Assembly: GCF_002386445.1 (NCBI RefSeq)
Contig: NZ_DGIR01000037.1
Coordinates: 1 to 60,503, forward strand
Origin: Pseudomonas sp. UBA4617
GTDB taxonomy: Bacteria > Pseudomonadota > Gammaproteobacteria > Pseudomonadales > Pseudomonadaceae
DNA length: 60,503 nt
Reading direction: 5' to 3'
Part shown: in pieces, positions 26,928 through 35,339 of the stretch
How the letters are laid out: every line of letters begins with the position of its first letter
Numbering within the stretch: the first letter of the stretch is position 1
The notes under the pieces: generated by a model
Seen by the model: the letters and a program-made list of their open reading frames with translations, nothing else
Database searches by the model: none
Told to the model about the DNA's origin: nothing
Made by a program: the position numbers and the translations under genes

Positions 26928-27936
26928 GGTCCTGGTTCCTTGTGTGGTGGGCGGCGGCCGGCTGGTCGGCATAATAGCGGGCCAGCTTCAGGTCGCGTGC
27001 ATCGTGCGGAGGGTGGCCGAGCCAGGTATCGAAACCCAGGCGTTGGCCGGCATTGAGTTGCAACGCAGGTACCTGGTCCTGCGCGAGGATCAGGTTGAGA
27101 TCCCAGTCCAGTTCCTGGCCCAGGTATTCGGCGACCCATGCCGCCAGTTCGACGAACGCCCGCCCGCCGGGCAGCAGGGCGTGGTACTGGTCGAGGCTGA
27201 GCGGGCCGAGGCACAGCCGGAACTTGTGCTGGCGGTCCCAGACGTAGCGGCCCAGGCACAGGTCCACGCCCAGGCGGTTGGCGCGTACGCCGAGTTGGCT
27301 GCGTTCGGGCAGTTCAAGCCATTGGCCGACATATTCTTCCAGGCTCACCGGCACGCCGAAATACCCGGCCAGGATGCTGCACAGGCCGTCCGGGTAGCGG
27401 GTTTGCGCGCTCAGGTGGCCGGACCAGTGCAGTTTGGCGGTGTCGGCCAACGCGCCCTGGCCCTGCAGTTCCGGCTGGCCACGGCCGCTGAGCGCGGCCA
27501 GGCGCGCGGCCCAGTAGTCGTCGCCCGGGCGATCGTGGCTGACCGTCGGGCGTGCTTCGGCCCAGGCGCGGTAGAAAAGGCTCAGCAGGCGGTGGTGGAA
27601 GACATCGAGGAACGCCTTGCTGGTCGCGTCGGCATGGTTGCGCTGGCGCTCGCGCATGTATTCGGTGAGGTGCAGCGGCAACGGCCCGTTGGGGCCACCG
27701 AGGCCGAAGAAGAACTGCTCCAGGCGCGCCGGCTGCTCGCCGTCGGCGCTGACCGAAGCCAAGGTCGCCGGGGCGAACCCGCAGTCCAGGCGTTGGCCCA
27801 GGCGCACCGGCTCGTCGGCCAGGCGCAGCGAATGGCCAAAGCGTGGCAGCTCGGGGTACTGCGCCTCGAGGCGGCGCAGCGCCTGGAAGAAGTCGTACGC
27901 CCACGGCTCGTCCTGCATGGCCTGCAAGGTATTCAT
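26920..27936 (-). CDS. tssG: T6SS baseplate protein TssG
   Basis: The 338-residue protein shows the TssG/VasB family opening (WAYDFFQALRRLEAQYPELPRFGHSLRLADEPVRLGQ), LEQFFFGLGGPNGPLPLHLTEY, and AILAGYFGVPVS(L)EEY near the C-terminus. With TssE, TssF and TssK it forms the baseplate wedge. It overlaps tssF by 4 bases and clpV by 8, so the string is translationally coupled. Confidence 0.95.
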   Translation of the reverse strand: MNTLQAMQDEPWAYDFFQALRRLEAQYPELPRFGHSLRLADEPVRLGQRLDCGFAPATLASVSADGEQPARLEQFFFGLGGPNGPLPLHLTEYMRERQRNHADATSKAFLDVFHHRLLSLFYRAWAEARPTVSHDRPGDDYWAARLAALSGRGQPELQGQGALADTAKLHWSGHLSAQTRYPDGLCSILAGYFGVPVSLEEYVGQWLELPERSQLGVRANRLGVDLCLGRYVWDRQHKFRLCLGPLSLDQYHALLPGGRAFVELAAWVAEYLGQELDWDLNLILAQDQVPALQLNAGQRLGFDTWLGHPPHDARDLKLARYYADQPAAAHHTRNQDHG

Positions 27937-29795
27937 AAGGTCGGCCTGCGCCCCGGTTTGGCCGCCCAGCGCATGATCTCGCCACGTTCACTGGTGCGCA
28001 GTACCGTTTCGGTGAAGCTGTTGATCGACACATAGCGGGTCAGGAACCGTTCGAACACCGCGCCGAGCAGGAACACGCCGGTGCCGCGGAAGGCGTTTTC
28101 GTCGAAGGTCAGGGTAATCTCCAGGCCACGCCCGAAAACGATCGGTCCGGGCATCGGCAGGCGTCGGGTGCAGGGTTTGCTGCTGACCTCGCGCAGGCCG
28201 TCGATCTGCAGGTTCAGCGCGCTGTCCTGCGGGTCGCCGTACAGGCGCAGCAATTCGCGCAGGGCGGCGGCGCCCTGGCCATGCTCGGCCAGCGACAGGT
28301 AGTTCAGCGACAACTGGCTGATCAGGCGCCAGGCACGGTTGTCATGGGCGTGGCTGGCCTTGGGCCGGCTGGGACCGGCCAGGCAACGCACACCAGCGAC
28401 CGGTGCGCTGTCGGCCAGGCTGAAGTCGCTGCGCCCGTCGCCAACGTTCATGAACAGGGGCAGGTCACGGTTGCTGCACAGGGCGCTGATACCCAGCTGG
28501 CGCAGGTCGTGGCGGTAGGGCGCCTGCTGGCCGTCGACCAGGCTGATGAACGTCTCGCTACCCATGTAGCTGGAGCGCGTGCCGTTGCGGCGCTGGTCGC
28601 TGGACAACACTCGCGGCTCGCGACGCACGATGTAGTAGGCCTGGTCACGGCCATAGCGCGACGGGTCGCGCACGGCGTAGAACGGCAGGAATTCCTGGTC
28701 CGGGCCGGTACCGTGGCCGGTAACCCGCTGCAGCGAATGGATCTCGAAATCGGTGGGCCGGGTACGGTCGGCGATCACGTGGTGTTCATGCACCCGATCG
28801 GTCAGGTGCAGGCGGTCGACGCGCCGTGGGAACAGGTTGATCGCCGGGGTGCAGAACGGCACGAACTGGCCGGCACCGACGCTGCTCTCCAGGCTTTGCT
28901 CGAAACGCTCGAACAACACCAGCACTTCCAGGGTCTGCCCGGTGCAGCGCTGGACCGCCCGCTCCAGCCCGGTGAAATCGACGAACAAAAACCGCTGCGG
29001 CAGGGCGAAGTATTCCTGCAGCAGGCGGTAGCCCTGGAAGGCCTGGGGCACCACCGGCAACGCTGCTTCGCGGTCGTCGAAGCCACACGGGCGCAGCGCC
29101 TGTTCGAGCGGAATGCGTTCTACCCAGTCGGCGCCGGGTTGGCGCACGAACACTGCGCAGGCGCTGCCCAGCAGTTGCTCGTAGAGGCGGAACGGCGTCT
29201 CGTCGGCGCCATTGAGGTACAGCGGCAAATGGCTGAGCGGCAAGCTGCAGAACGGCAGCTCGGCGCCACTGCGCAGGGTCAGGCGCAGGCCGGCGCGGGC
29301 CTGTGGCACGCTGCCGGCCAAGCGCCCGAGCACCGCGCCGGGGTTGCCGAAGTACTCGGCGCGGGCCACCTGCAAGGGCCACAGGGTAACGTCCTGGGTG
29401 CTGCGGAACTCGCACGGCGTTTGCGAGTTGCGTCCCAGGTTGGCGCGCAGCACGCTGTCCCGCGGCAGGCGGAAGCCGGCGGCCAGCGAGCCCTCGTCGG
29501 GGTCGGTCTGCAGTTGTACCACGGTCATCGACGGGGTCGGCGCCAGGTAGTGCGGGTAGGCGATTTCCAGCAGGTTGTGGGTGAAGGTCGGGTACTCGGC
29601 GTCCAGCTTCAGCTGCACCCGTGCGGTAAGGTAGGCGAAGCCTTCGAGCAGGCGCTCGACATAAGGGTCGGCACACTCGATCCCGGACAGCGTCAGGCGC
29701 CCGGCGATCTTTGGGTACTCCTTGGCGAACTCCGCGGCACTTTCGCGAATGTGCTGCAGTTCCTGGTTGTACAGCTCCAGCAGGCGCGGGTTCAT
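27933..29795 (-). CDS. tssF: T6SS baseplate protein TssF
   Basis: This 620-residue protein opens with the family signature NPRLLELYNQELQHIRESAAEFAKEYPKIAGRL and has 'DPYVERLLEGFAYLTARVQLKLD' and the C-terminal 'GVFLLGAVFERFLTRYVSINSF'. It is the main wedge subunit bridging TssG, TssK and the spike hub. Start and stop both overlap the neighbouring tss genes by ATGA. Confidence 0.97.
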   Translation of the reverse strand: MNPRLLELYNQELQHIRESAAEFAKEYPKIAGRLTLSGIECADPYVERLLEGFAYLTARVQLKLDAEYPTFTHNLLEIAYPHYLAPTPSMTVVQLQTDPDEGSLAAGFRLPRDSVLRANLGRNSQTPCEFRSTQDVTLWPLQVARAEYFGNPGAVLGRLAGSVPQARAGLRLTLRSGAELPFCSLPLSHLPLYLNGADETPFRLYEQLLGSACAVFVRQPGADWVERIPLEQALRPCGFDDREAALPVVPQAFQGYRLLQEYFALPQRFLFVDFTGLERAVQRCTGQTLEVLVLFERFEQSLESSVGAGQFVPFCTPAINLFPRRVDRLHLTDRVHEHHVIADRTRPTDFEIHSLQRVTGHGTGPDQEFLPFYAVRDPSRYGRDQAYYIVRREPRVLSSDQRRNGTRSSYMGSETFISLVDGQQAPYRHDLRQLGISALCSNRDLPLFMNVGDGRSDFSLADSAPVAGVRCLAGPSRPKASHAHDNRAWRLISQLSLNYLSLAEHGQGAAALRELLRLYGDPQDSALNLQIDGLREVSSKPCTRRLPMPGPIVFGRGLEITLTFDENAFRGTGVFLLGAVFERFLTRYVSINSFTETVLRTSERGEIMRWAAKPGRRPTL

Positions 29796-30307
29796 GCACG
29801 CCTCCGGCGTTCGGCCGGGGCCACGCGGACGTGGCCGGACTCAAGGTCCACCTCGGTCTGCAGCAGCAACGGCAAGGCCGCCGGCTGGGCCCACAGGTCA
29901 CCCTCGATCTCGAAACTCAGGGCGTTGGCATTCATCTCGCCGGGGGCGGCCTGGGCACGCACCTTGAGGGTGTGGGCGAGAATACGTGGCTCGTAGGTGG
30001 CGATGGCCTGGTGGATGATGCGCTCCAGGGCGGCCAGGTCAATGTTCGAGGCGCTGTTGCCGGCCAGGGCCGGCAGGCCGTAGTTGATCACCGACGCACC
30101 GGCCGGGGTGCCCAGGGTGGCGGCGCTGTCCAGCAGCGAGGTGGTGTTGAGCAACCAGGCAAGGTCGCGCAGGACCGAAGCCTTGAGCTGGTGCAGGCTG
30201 AGCACGCGTTTGTCCGGGGCCTCCTGCGGGTTGCCCGGGTCGTCGTCGGTCAGACGGTCCAGCAGCGAGGGCTGCAGACGGTCGCGGGCGGCGATATCGG
30301 CTACCAC
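29792..30307 (-). CDS. tssE: T6SS baseplate protein TssE (gp25-like)
   Basis: The 171-residue protein carries the gp25/GPW fold marks: QPSLLDRLTDD, LHQLKASVLRDLAWLLNT, SVINYGLPALAG and IHQAIATYEPRIL. It starts sheath polymerisation at the baseplate. The start is GTG 30307, overlapping the stop of the upstream lipoprotein gene by 7 bases, which ties the baseplate genes to the preceding effector-immunity pair in one transcript. Confidence 0.95.
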   Translation of the reverse strand: MVADIAARDRLQPSLLDRLTDDDPGNPQEAPDKRVLSLHQLKASVLRDLAWLLNTTSLLDSAATLGTPAGASVINYGLPALAGNSASNIDLAALERIIHQAIATYEPRILAHTLKVRAQAAPGEMNANALSFEIEGDLWAQPAALPLLLQTEVDLESGHVRVAPAERRRRA

Positions 30308-30741
30308 TCGAACAGCCCCACGAAGTTCTTCTGGTCTACAGGGCCGTTCGAGCAGCTGCCGCCATGGGCCACGATGGATGCCTCCAGGCGCTCGCCCAGC
30401 TGGCGCACGGCCTGGTACTGGCTAGCGCAACGGCCGGGTTGCGACGGGTCTGCCTGCACATGGCTGACAATGATGATCTGCGCGCCATTGAACTGCTCCA
30501 CGCGAGGCTTGCCGCTCTCGCGCTCGGGGCTGAGCTGGCAGGGCCAGGGCATGTCCAGTTGCAGCAGCGAAGCGTCGGCCTGGCGCAGTGCGCAGCGGCC
30601 CTGGTGGCTCACCAGCGCCAGCTGTTTTCCGCCAAGGGAGACTTCAGGCGGCATGCTCGACGACGGAGCGGGGGCCTGCGCACAGGCATTCAGGGCGAAC
30701 GCGGCCAGCAGGGCCGGCAGGGCTTTGCGCACACGGTTCAT
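30301..30741 (-). CDS. Putative periplasmic lipoprotein immunity protein paired with Tae4
   Basis: The 146-residue protein begins MNRVRKALPALLAAFALNAC, a signal peptide with lipobox LNAC (Cys20). A proline-serine linker and a mature domain with three further cysteines (GRCALRQ, WPCQLSPER, GRCASQY) follow, with a fourth in GGSCSNG. It overlaps the Tae4 stop codon by 4 bases and immediately precedes tssE. Effectors that cut peptidoglycan need a periplasmic antidote, and this is the only candidate beside Tae4. It does not look like the helical Tai4 family I know, so it may be a different immunity type. Family unassigned. A longer open frame upstream lies within tae4. Confidence 0.65.
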   Translation of the reverse strand: MNRVRKALPALLAAFALNACAQAPAPSSSMPPEVSLGGKQLALVSHQGRCALRQADASLLQLDMPWPCQLSPERESGKPRVEQFNGAQIIIVSHVQADPSQPGRCASQYQAVRQLGERLEASIVAHGGSCSNGPVDQKNFVGLFEW

Positions 30742-31178
30742 TTCAGCTCCCAGAACCAGACGGCCTTGGAACGATGGGCCTGGTCGGCGAAATAGCCCGT
30801 GACCCGGCCTCTGTCCCACAGGTCGATGTGATCGCCGGTACGGTTGTCGAATGCCTGCCCGGCACGGGCAAAGCAGTCCTTGAAGAAGATGATGCCGCGC
30901 TTGTCGCTGAGCTTGAGGCGGTCGCTCGCGCTACCACTCAGTTGCAGCGGGGCACCGAGATGGTGCCTCCACAGCCAGTTGGCCAGCGACTCGGCGCCCC
31001 GGGCATGGCCATGGGCACAGCGGGGGTCGCTGTAGGTGCCGGCATTCACCTTGATGGTATGTTCGCCATTGAGCGCGATGCTCATGCGAATGGCGCACTG
31101 GTTGTCCCAGCCACCGTCGCAAGGCGAGGAGTCGGTTGGGTAGGCGTTCCAGAGGTTGATGAAAGAAGGCTTGGCCAT
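30738..31178 (-). CDS. tae4: T6SS amidase effector Tae4 (peptidoglycan endopeptidase)
   Basis: The 146-residue protein fits Tae4 closely in length and motif order: PSFINLWNAYP at the start, WDNQCAIRMSIAL with catalytic C28, HARGAESLANWL, GIIFFKDCF and GDHIDLWDRG with H117 and D119/D122. Tae4 cleaves the D-Glu-mDAP bond of peptidoglycan stem peptides in the target periplasm. Cysteines C20, C54 and C102 add possible disulfides. ATG 31178 fits the family start; a longer frame is open. It lies between hcp and tssE, where P. aeruginosa H1 carries tagJ, and was probably chosen for Hcp-dependent delivery. Confidence 0.88.
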   Translation of the reverse strand: MAKPSFINLWNAYPTDSSPCDGGWDNQCAIRMSIALNGEHTIKVNAGTYSDPRCAHGHARGAESLANWLWRHHLGAPLQLSGSASDRLKLSDKRGIIFFKDCFARAGQAFDNRTGDHIDLWDRGRVTGYFADQAHRSKAVWFWELK

Positions 31179-31207
31179 GGGTTTCACCGTGAGCGGGTGA
31201 GGGTACG

Positions 31208-31243
31208 AAAAGGCGCCCGCGCCAGCCAAGGCGGCGCAGGCGC
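31208..31243 (-). terminator. Intrinsic terminator / attenuator after hcp
   Basis: On the minus strand a GC-rich stem GCGCCtGCGCC pairs with GGCGCgGGCGC (one mismatch) around a 9-base loop and is followed by TTTT (plus 31208-31211). It begins seven bases after the hcp stop. It would terminate part of the transcripts, giving much more hcp mRNA than downstream tae4-tssEFG mRNA, as the stoichiometry of Hcp tubes demands. Confidence 0.65.
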
Positions 31244-31249
31244 GGTTGG

Positions 31250-31738
31250 TCAGATCTTGACGTTGGAACGGATGTTCCAGCCGTACTTGATCGGGCCGCC
31301 TTCCTTGGTGCCGTCGGCTTTCTGCGGCTGATAGTCGACGGTGACCTTGGCGAAGTTCAGGGTCACGTTCTCGGTCAGGCGGTCGTCACTGCCCGAGCCA
31401 CCGGTGCTCAGCGAACTGATGATGACTTCTTCGAGGTTGATGATCAGGTACTCGACCTGGCTCTCGCCGCCGGCCTTGCGCACGGTCAGCTTGACCTTGT
31501 CGATGTGCTTGCCGCTGGAGCAGTGGGCCATCAGGTTGGGGGTCGACTTGTCGATGTACTTGGTGATCGACAGGTCCTGGATGTTGACCTTGCCCGAACC
31601 GCCACCGCTACCCATGTGCATGTTGCCGGACTGGGACATGCCCCAGCTCCAGTTGAGCACGTCGATTTCGTCCTTGTGGCCCTTGTCGTGGGACTCGCCC
31701 TTGATGTCGCCGATCTTGATGAAAATATCTACAGCCAT
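31250..31738 (-). CDS. hcp: T6SS inner-tube protein Hcp (TssD)
   Basis: This 162-residue protein has the Hcp1-type sequence MAVDIFIKIGDIKGESHDKGHKDEIDVLNWSWG..., GKVNIQDLSITKYIDKSTPNLM and the C-terminal 'GGPIKYGWNIRSNVKI'. Hexameric rings stack into the expelled tube and can carry small effectors such as Tae4. It stands 72 bases after tssC, with a likely own ribosome site and a terminator behind. Confidence 0.97.
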   Translation of the reverse strand: MAVDIFIKIGDIKGESHDKGHKDEIDVLNWSWGMSQSGNMHMGSGGGSGKVNIQDLSITKYIDKSTPNLMAHCSSGKHIDKVKLTVRKAGGESQVEYLIINLEEVIISSLSTGGSGSDDRLTENVTLNFAKVTVDYQPQKADGTKEGGPIKYGWNIRSNVKI

Positions 31739-31810
31739 GATGTCCTCGGTATTGCGCGTCAGGTTGGCGGTTGGGTGCAGTTGGGGCTGTCAGGCAGCCC
31801 CGGAGGGCTG

Positions 31811-33307
31811 TCAGGCCCCTTTGGCCGATGGCAGCTTCGATACCAGGCGCAGCGACACGGTCAGCCCTTCGAGCTGGTAGTGCGGGCGCAGGTAGAAGCG
31901 CGAGTTGTAGTAACCCGGGTTGCCTTCGACGTCCTCGACCACGACTTCGGCCGCGGCCAGCGGGTGCTGGGCCTTGGTGGTCTCGGTGGAGTGCGCCGGG
32001 TCGCCGTCGACGTAGTTGAGGATCCAGTCCTGCAGCCAACGCTGCATCTCGTCCTTTTCCTTGAACGAGCCGATCTTGTCGCGAACGATGCACTTCAGGT
32101 AGTGCGCGAAGCGACAGGTGGCGAACAGGTACGGCAGGCGTGCGGCCAGGTTGGCGTTGGCGGTGGCGTCCGGGTCGTCGTACTCGGCCGGCTTCTGCAG
32201 CGACTGGGCGCCGATGAACGCCGCGAAGTCGGTGTTCTTCTTGTGCAGCAGCGGCATGAAGCCATTCTTGGCCAGCTCCGCTTCGCGGCGGTCGGAAATG
32301 GCGATTTCGGTCGGGCACTTCATGTCCACGCCACCGTCGTCGGTGGGGAAGGTGTGCGCCGGCAGGCCCTGCACCTCGCCACCCGACTCCACGCCACGAA
32401 TGCGCGAGCACCAGCCGTAGTACTTGAACGAGCGGTTGATGTTCACGGCCATGGCATAGGCGGCGTTGGCCCAGGTGTACTTGCTGCTGTCGGCGCCATC
32501 GGTGTCTTCTTCGAAGGCGAACGCTTCGACCGGGTCGGTCTTGGCACCGTACGGCAGACGTGCCAGGAAGCGCGGCATGGTCAGGCCGATGTAGCGCGAG
32601 TCTTCGGACTCACGCAGCGAGCGCCAGCCAGCGTATTCCGGAGTGGTGAAGATCTTGGTCAGGTCGCGCGGGTTGCTCAGTTCCTGCCACGAGCCCATGC
32701 CCATCACGGTCGGCGAGGCGGCGGCAATGAACGGCGCGTGCATCGAGGCGCAGATCTTCGACATCTCGCCCAGCAGCTCGACGTCGGGCGGTGACTGGTC
32801 GAAGTAGTAGTCGCCGACCAGGCAGCCATAGGGTTCGCCGCCGAACTGGCCGTATTCTTCCTCGTACAGCTTCTTGAAGATCGGGCTCTGGTCCCAGGCG
32901 GTACCCTTGAATTTCTTCAAGGTCTTGTGCAGGTCGGTCTTCGACACGTTGAGCACGCGGATCTTCAGCTGCTCGTCGCTTTCGGTGTTGTTGACCAGGT
33001 AATGCAGGCCACGCCAGGCGCTTTCCAGTTGCTGGAAGTCGTTATGATGGATGATCTGGTTGACCTGGGCAGTCAGCTTGGCGTCGATGGCGGCAATGAT
33101 CTGCTCGATCGAGCCGATGGCATCGTTGGACACCAGGTTGGTCTGCGCCAGGGCCTGCTCGGCCAGGGTACGCACGGCGCTTTCGACCGCTTCCTTGGCA
33201 CGTTCGGTCTTGGGCTTGAATTCCTGCAGCAGCAGGTTGGCGAATTCGCTCGGGTCCTGGGTGGCAGCGGCCGGCTGGGCCTGGGCGTCGCGCAGTGGGT
33301 CGTTCAT
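31811..33307 (-). CDS. tssC: T6SS contractile sheath large subunit TssC (VipB)
   Basis: The 498-residue protein has the family blocks FHHNDFQQLESAWRGLHYLV (as IIHHNDFQ...), EEYGQFGGEPYGCLVGDYYF, 'FIAAASPTVMGMGSW' and 'LPYLFATCRFAHYLKCIVRDKIGSF'. With TssB it builds the contractile sheath in the cytoplasm. It starts 11 bases after tssB. Confidence 0.98.
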   Translation of the reverse strand: MNDPLRDAQAQPAAATQDPSEFANLLLQEFKPKTERAKEAVESAVRTLAEQALAQTNLVSNDAIGSIEQIIAAIDAKLTAQVNQIIHHNDFQQLESAWRGLHYLVNNTESDEQLKIRVLNVSKTDLHKTLKKFKGTAWDQSPIFKKLYEEEYGQFGGEPYGCLVGDYYFDQSPPDVELLGEMSKICASMHAPFIAAASPTVMGMGSWQELSNPRDLTKIFTTPEYAGWRSLRESEDSRYIGLTMPRFLARLPYGAKTDPVEAFAFEEDTDGADSSKYTWANAAYAMAVNINRSFKYYGWCSRIRGVESGGEVQGLPAHTFPTDDGGVDMKCPTEIAISDRREAELAKNGFMPLLHKKNTDFAAFIGAQSLQKPAEYDDPDATANANLAARLPYLFATCRFAHYLKCIVRDKIGSFKEKDEMQRWLQDWILNYVDGDPAHSTETTKAQHPLAAAEVVVEDVEGNPGYYNSRFYLRPHYQLEGLTVSLRLVSKLPSAKGA

Positions 33308-33318
33308 GGGCTGTCTCC

Positions 33319-33834
33319 TCAGGCCTTGGGCTCGTTGTCGACGGGTTTCGGCGCGCTGGCCAGGGCCTGCAGCAGGGTCGGGTCCTTGATCGCCTTGAGG
33401 ATGATGTCCTCGGCACCGGTCTTGCCGTCCATGTAGGTCAGCAGGTTGGCCAACTGGGTGCGGGCCTCCAGCAGCTGGTTCAGGGCATCGACCTTGCGTG
33501 CCACGGCGGCCGGGCTGAAGTCGTCCATGCTCTCGAAGGTGATATCCAGGCTCAGGTTGCCTTCGCCGGTCAGTTCGTTGGGCACGTTGAAAGCCACGCG
33601 GGGCTTCATCGCCTTCAGGCGCGAGTCGAAGTTGTCGACGTCGATTTCCAGGAACTTGCGCTCGGCCACTGCGGGCAGCGGCTCGGCCGGCTTGCCGGCC
33701 AGGTCCGAAAGCACGCCCATGACGAACGGCAACTGGACTTTCTTCTCGGCGCCGTAGAGTTCGACGTCATATTCGATCTGCACCCGTGGCGCACGGTTGC
33801 GCGCGATGAATTTCTGGGAGCTGTCTTTCGCCAC
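33319..33834 (-). CDS. tssB: T6SS contractile sheath small subunit TssB (VipA)
   Basis: The 171-residue protein has the TssB signature RNRAPRVQIEYDVELYGAEKKVQLPFVMGVLSDLAG and the C-terminal helix-rich region 'VDALNQLLEARTQLANLLTYMDGK'. It is the partner of TssC. In H1 systems TagJ contacts TssB; no TagJ is encoded here, so the ClpV link may differ. Confidence 0.98.
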   Translation of the reverse strand: MAKDSSQKFIARNRAPRVQIEYDVELYGAEKKVQLPFVMGVLSDLAGKPAEPLPAVAERKFLEIDVDNFDSRLKAMKPRVAFNVPNELTGEGNLSLDITFESMDDFSPAAVARKVDALNQLLEARTQLANLLTYMDGKTGAEDIILKAIKDPTLLQALASAPKPVDNEPKA

Positions 33835-33906
33835 GTTGTTCCTCCTGGTCGCCGATGCGGCGGCGCTGTTCGTTGCGGGCGTCGGTGTTGAGGCGGGCCG
33901 AGGACG

Positions 33907-34944
33907 TCAGTTGTCCTCGGGGCCGCGCAGGTTCTCGAATTGCGACCAGCCATCGGGGATCAGGTCGCGAACAATGGTTGCGAAATCGGCATTGACCAGC
34001 TTCTTCGCCCGGTGCAGCAGCACCGGCAGCGGGCTCGATGGCTCGTGGCGGGCGTAGTACTGCAGCAGGCGGTCAAGGCTCTGCTGCACGTCTTCGCGGC
34101 TGTTGACTTCGCCAGGGCGGGCAGCGGGCCGTGCGGTCGGGGTGGCACTGGTGATCACCGGCTGCGGGTCATCGTGCCCGGCGGGTGGCGCGTCAACGGT
34201 TTGCGCGGGCGGGCCGGCGCCGTCGGGGCAGTAGTCAGCCAGCACCTGCTGCACCTGGCGCAGCGGCTGACGCAGGGCCGACAGGTCGATGCCACGGTCC
34301 GACCCGACCTGGTCGTTGACCCGGCTTTCGATGGCGTCCACCGCCTCGCGGGCCAGCCGCAGCGCCTCCTGGCACTGTTGCAACTGGTCGGCGTCGGCGT
34401 CACGCAGGGCGGCGGCCAGTTCCTCGGCACTGAGCTGTTCGCTGGCGAAATGCTGCACGCCTGCGGCGTGCAGGGCCGCGCGCAGGGTGACCGGGCCGAA
34501 AGCGCGCGAACGCACCAGCACGGCATCGCGCAGCAGCGCGATGTTGGTATCGCAGGTGAGGCCGGCCAGGGCATTGACCCGTACCGTGGGGTCGTTGTCG
34601 TCGGCAGCGTCCAGTTGCGGGTGCAGGTACAGCCAGTACTCGGCGAGAAGGTCGCGGATCAGCTCCAGGCTGGCGGCCAGCCCCGGGAGGCCGTGCAGGG
34701 CCAGGTTGGCCTGCAGCAGGAAATGGGTGATGCGCAGGTCCTTGCTGCGTTGCAGCAAGGTCGTGCTGGCTTGCTCGATATCGCGCCACTGTGGCGGTTC
34801 GGCGGGCTGGATGGCGTCGCCCATGACGCGCTCGGGGCGGCCCTGGGCGTCACGCTCCAGTTGCAGAAACTCGGCGTCATATTCGAGGTCATCGCCGCAG
34901 GGGAAGTCAGCGGAAACAGCGGCGAGCAACGGCGATGCGTTCAC
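33907..34944 (-). CDS. tssA: T6SS TssA (ImpA N-domain) sheath assembly cap protein
   Basis: This 345-residue protein opens ASPLLAAVSADFPCGDDLEYDAEFLQLERDA, the ImpA_N signature, followed by 'QWRDIEQASTTLLQRSKDLRI' and 'YWLYLHPQLDAADDNDPTVR'. A proline-alanine linker leads to a C-terminal 'INSREDVQQSLDRLLQYYARHEPSSPLPVLLHRAKKLV'-like region. It primes tube and sheath growth and caps the distal end. The start is GTG 34944 with AGGGAG 11 bases upstream. First gene of the leftward T6SS transcript. Confidence 0.95.
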   Translation of the reverse strand: MNASPLLAAVSADFPCGDDLEYDAEFLQLERDAQGRPERVMGDAIQPAEPPQWRDIEQASTTLLQRSKDLRITHFLLQANLALHGLPGLAASLELIRDLLAEYWLYLHPQLDAADDNDPTVRVNALAGLTCDTNIALLRDAVLVRSRAFGPVTLRAALHAAGVQHFASEQLSAEELAAALRDADADQLQQCQEALRLAREAVDAIESRVNDQVGSDRGIDLSALRQPLRQVQQVLADYCPDGAGPPAQTVDAPPAGHDDPQPVITSATPTARPAARPGEVNSREDVQQSLDRLLQYYARHEPSSPLPVLLHRAKKLVNADFATIVRDLIPDGWSQFENLRGPEDN

Positions 34945-35285
34945 CAGAATTCGATCTCCCTATCGGCCCTTGGTGAGGGCGTGTTGTTGTGCGAAGTTGC
35001 AAGTGTGAACTGGCGCACAAACTTTCCAAAGAGTGCCGGCGTGATATCACAGTGATATTGTTTTGGCACTTCGAAGTTGCGCATTTATGGTTTATTTATT
35101 CGCGAGTGTCAAGGTAAGCTACGCGCCCCCGAGTGTCACTTGTGACTTCGTTGGCAGTAACCGAGCACCGCTCGTCCGGTTCCCTTCGGCTGGCCTCGGC
35201 AGTGGCGTTGCATACCCGTCGTATAGTCGGTGCTTTGCGCGAAGCCCCCGAGAATCAAGGGGTGCAGCAATATTTGAGTGGCTGC
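34945..35285. promoter_or_regulatory. Divergent T6SS promoter region with palindrome and direct repeats
   Basis: This AT-richer spacer separates the two T6SS arms and must hold both promoters. It contains a perfect palindrome GTGATATCAC (35041-35050) followed by a partial repeat agtgatatt. It also contains the 9-mer CGAAGTTGC twice, at 34992-35000 and 35072-35080. These could bind a dedicated regulator. I could not assign confident -10/-35 elements. No regulator gene lies in the island. Confidence 0.45.
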
Positions 35286-35335
35286 GGAAAATACCTCAAA
35301 TGGATGGATCGACGTTTAAAACGGATGCAAGGAGG
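35286..35335 (+). promoter_or_regulatory. GGA-rich leader of tagH, candidate RsmA/CsrA site
   Basis: Five GGA motifs fall in 50 bases before the tagH start (35286, 35302, 35306, 35323, 35331). They include ACGGATG and the ribosome site AAGGAGG. RsmA/CsrA proteins bind GGA in loops and block ribosome loading, and RsmA represses H1-type T6SS in P. aeruginosa. The site is an inference from motif density. Confidence 0.45.
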
Positions 35336-35339
35336 CATG

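Noticed and set aside
35064..35080. Sigma-54-like site (TGGCAC...TTGC) before tagH
   Set aside because: The gap between TGGCAC and TTGC is 7 bases; sigma-54 promoters need 5, and this spacing is strict.
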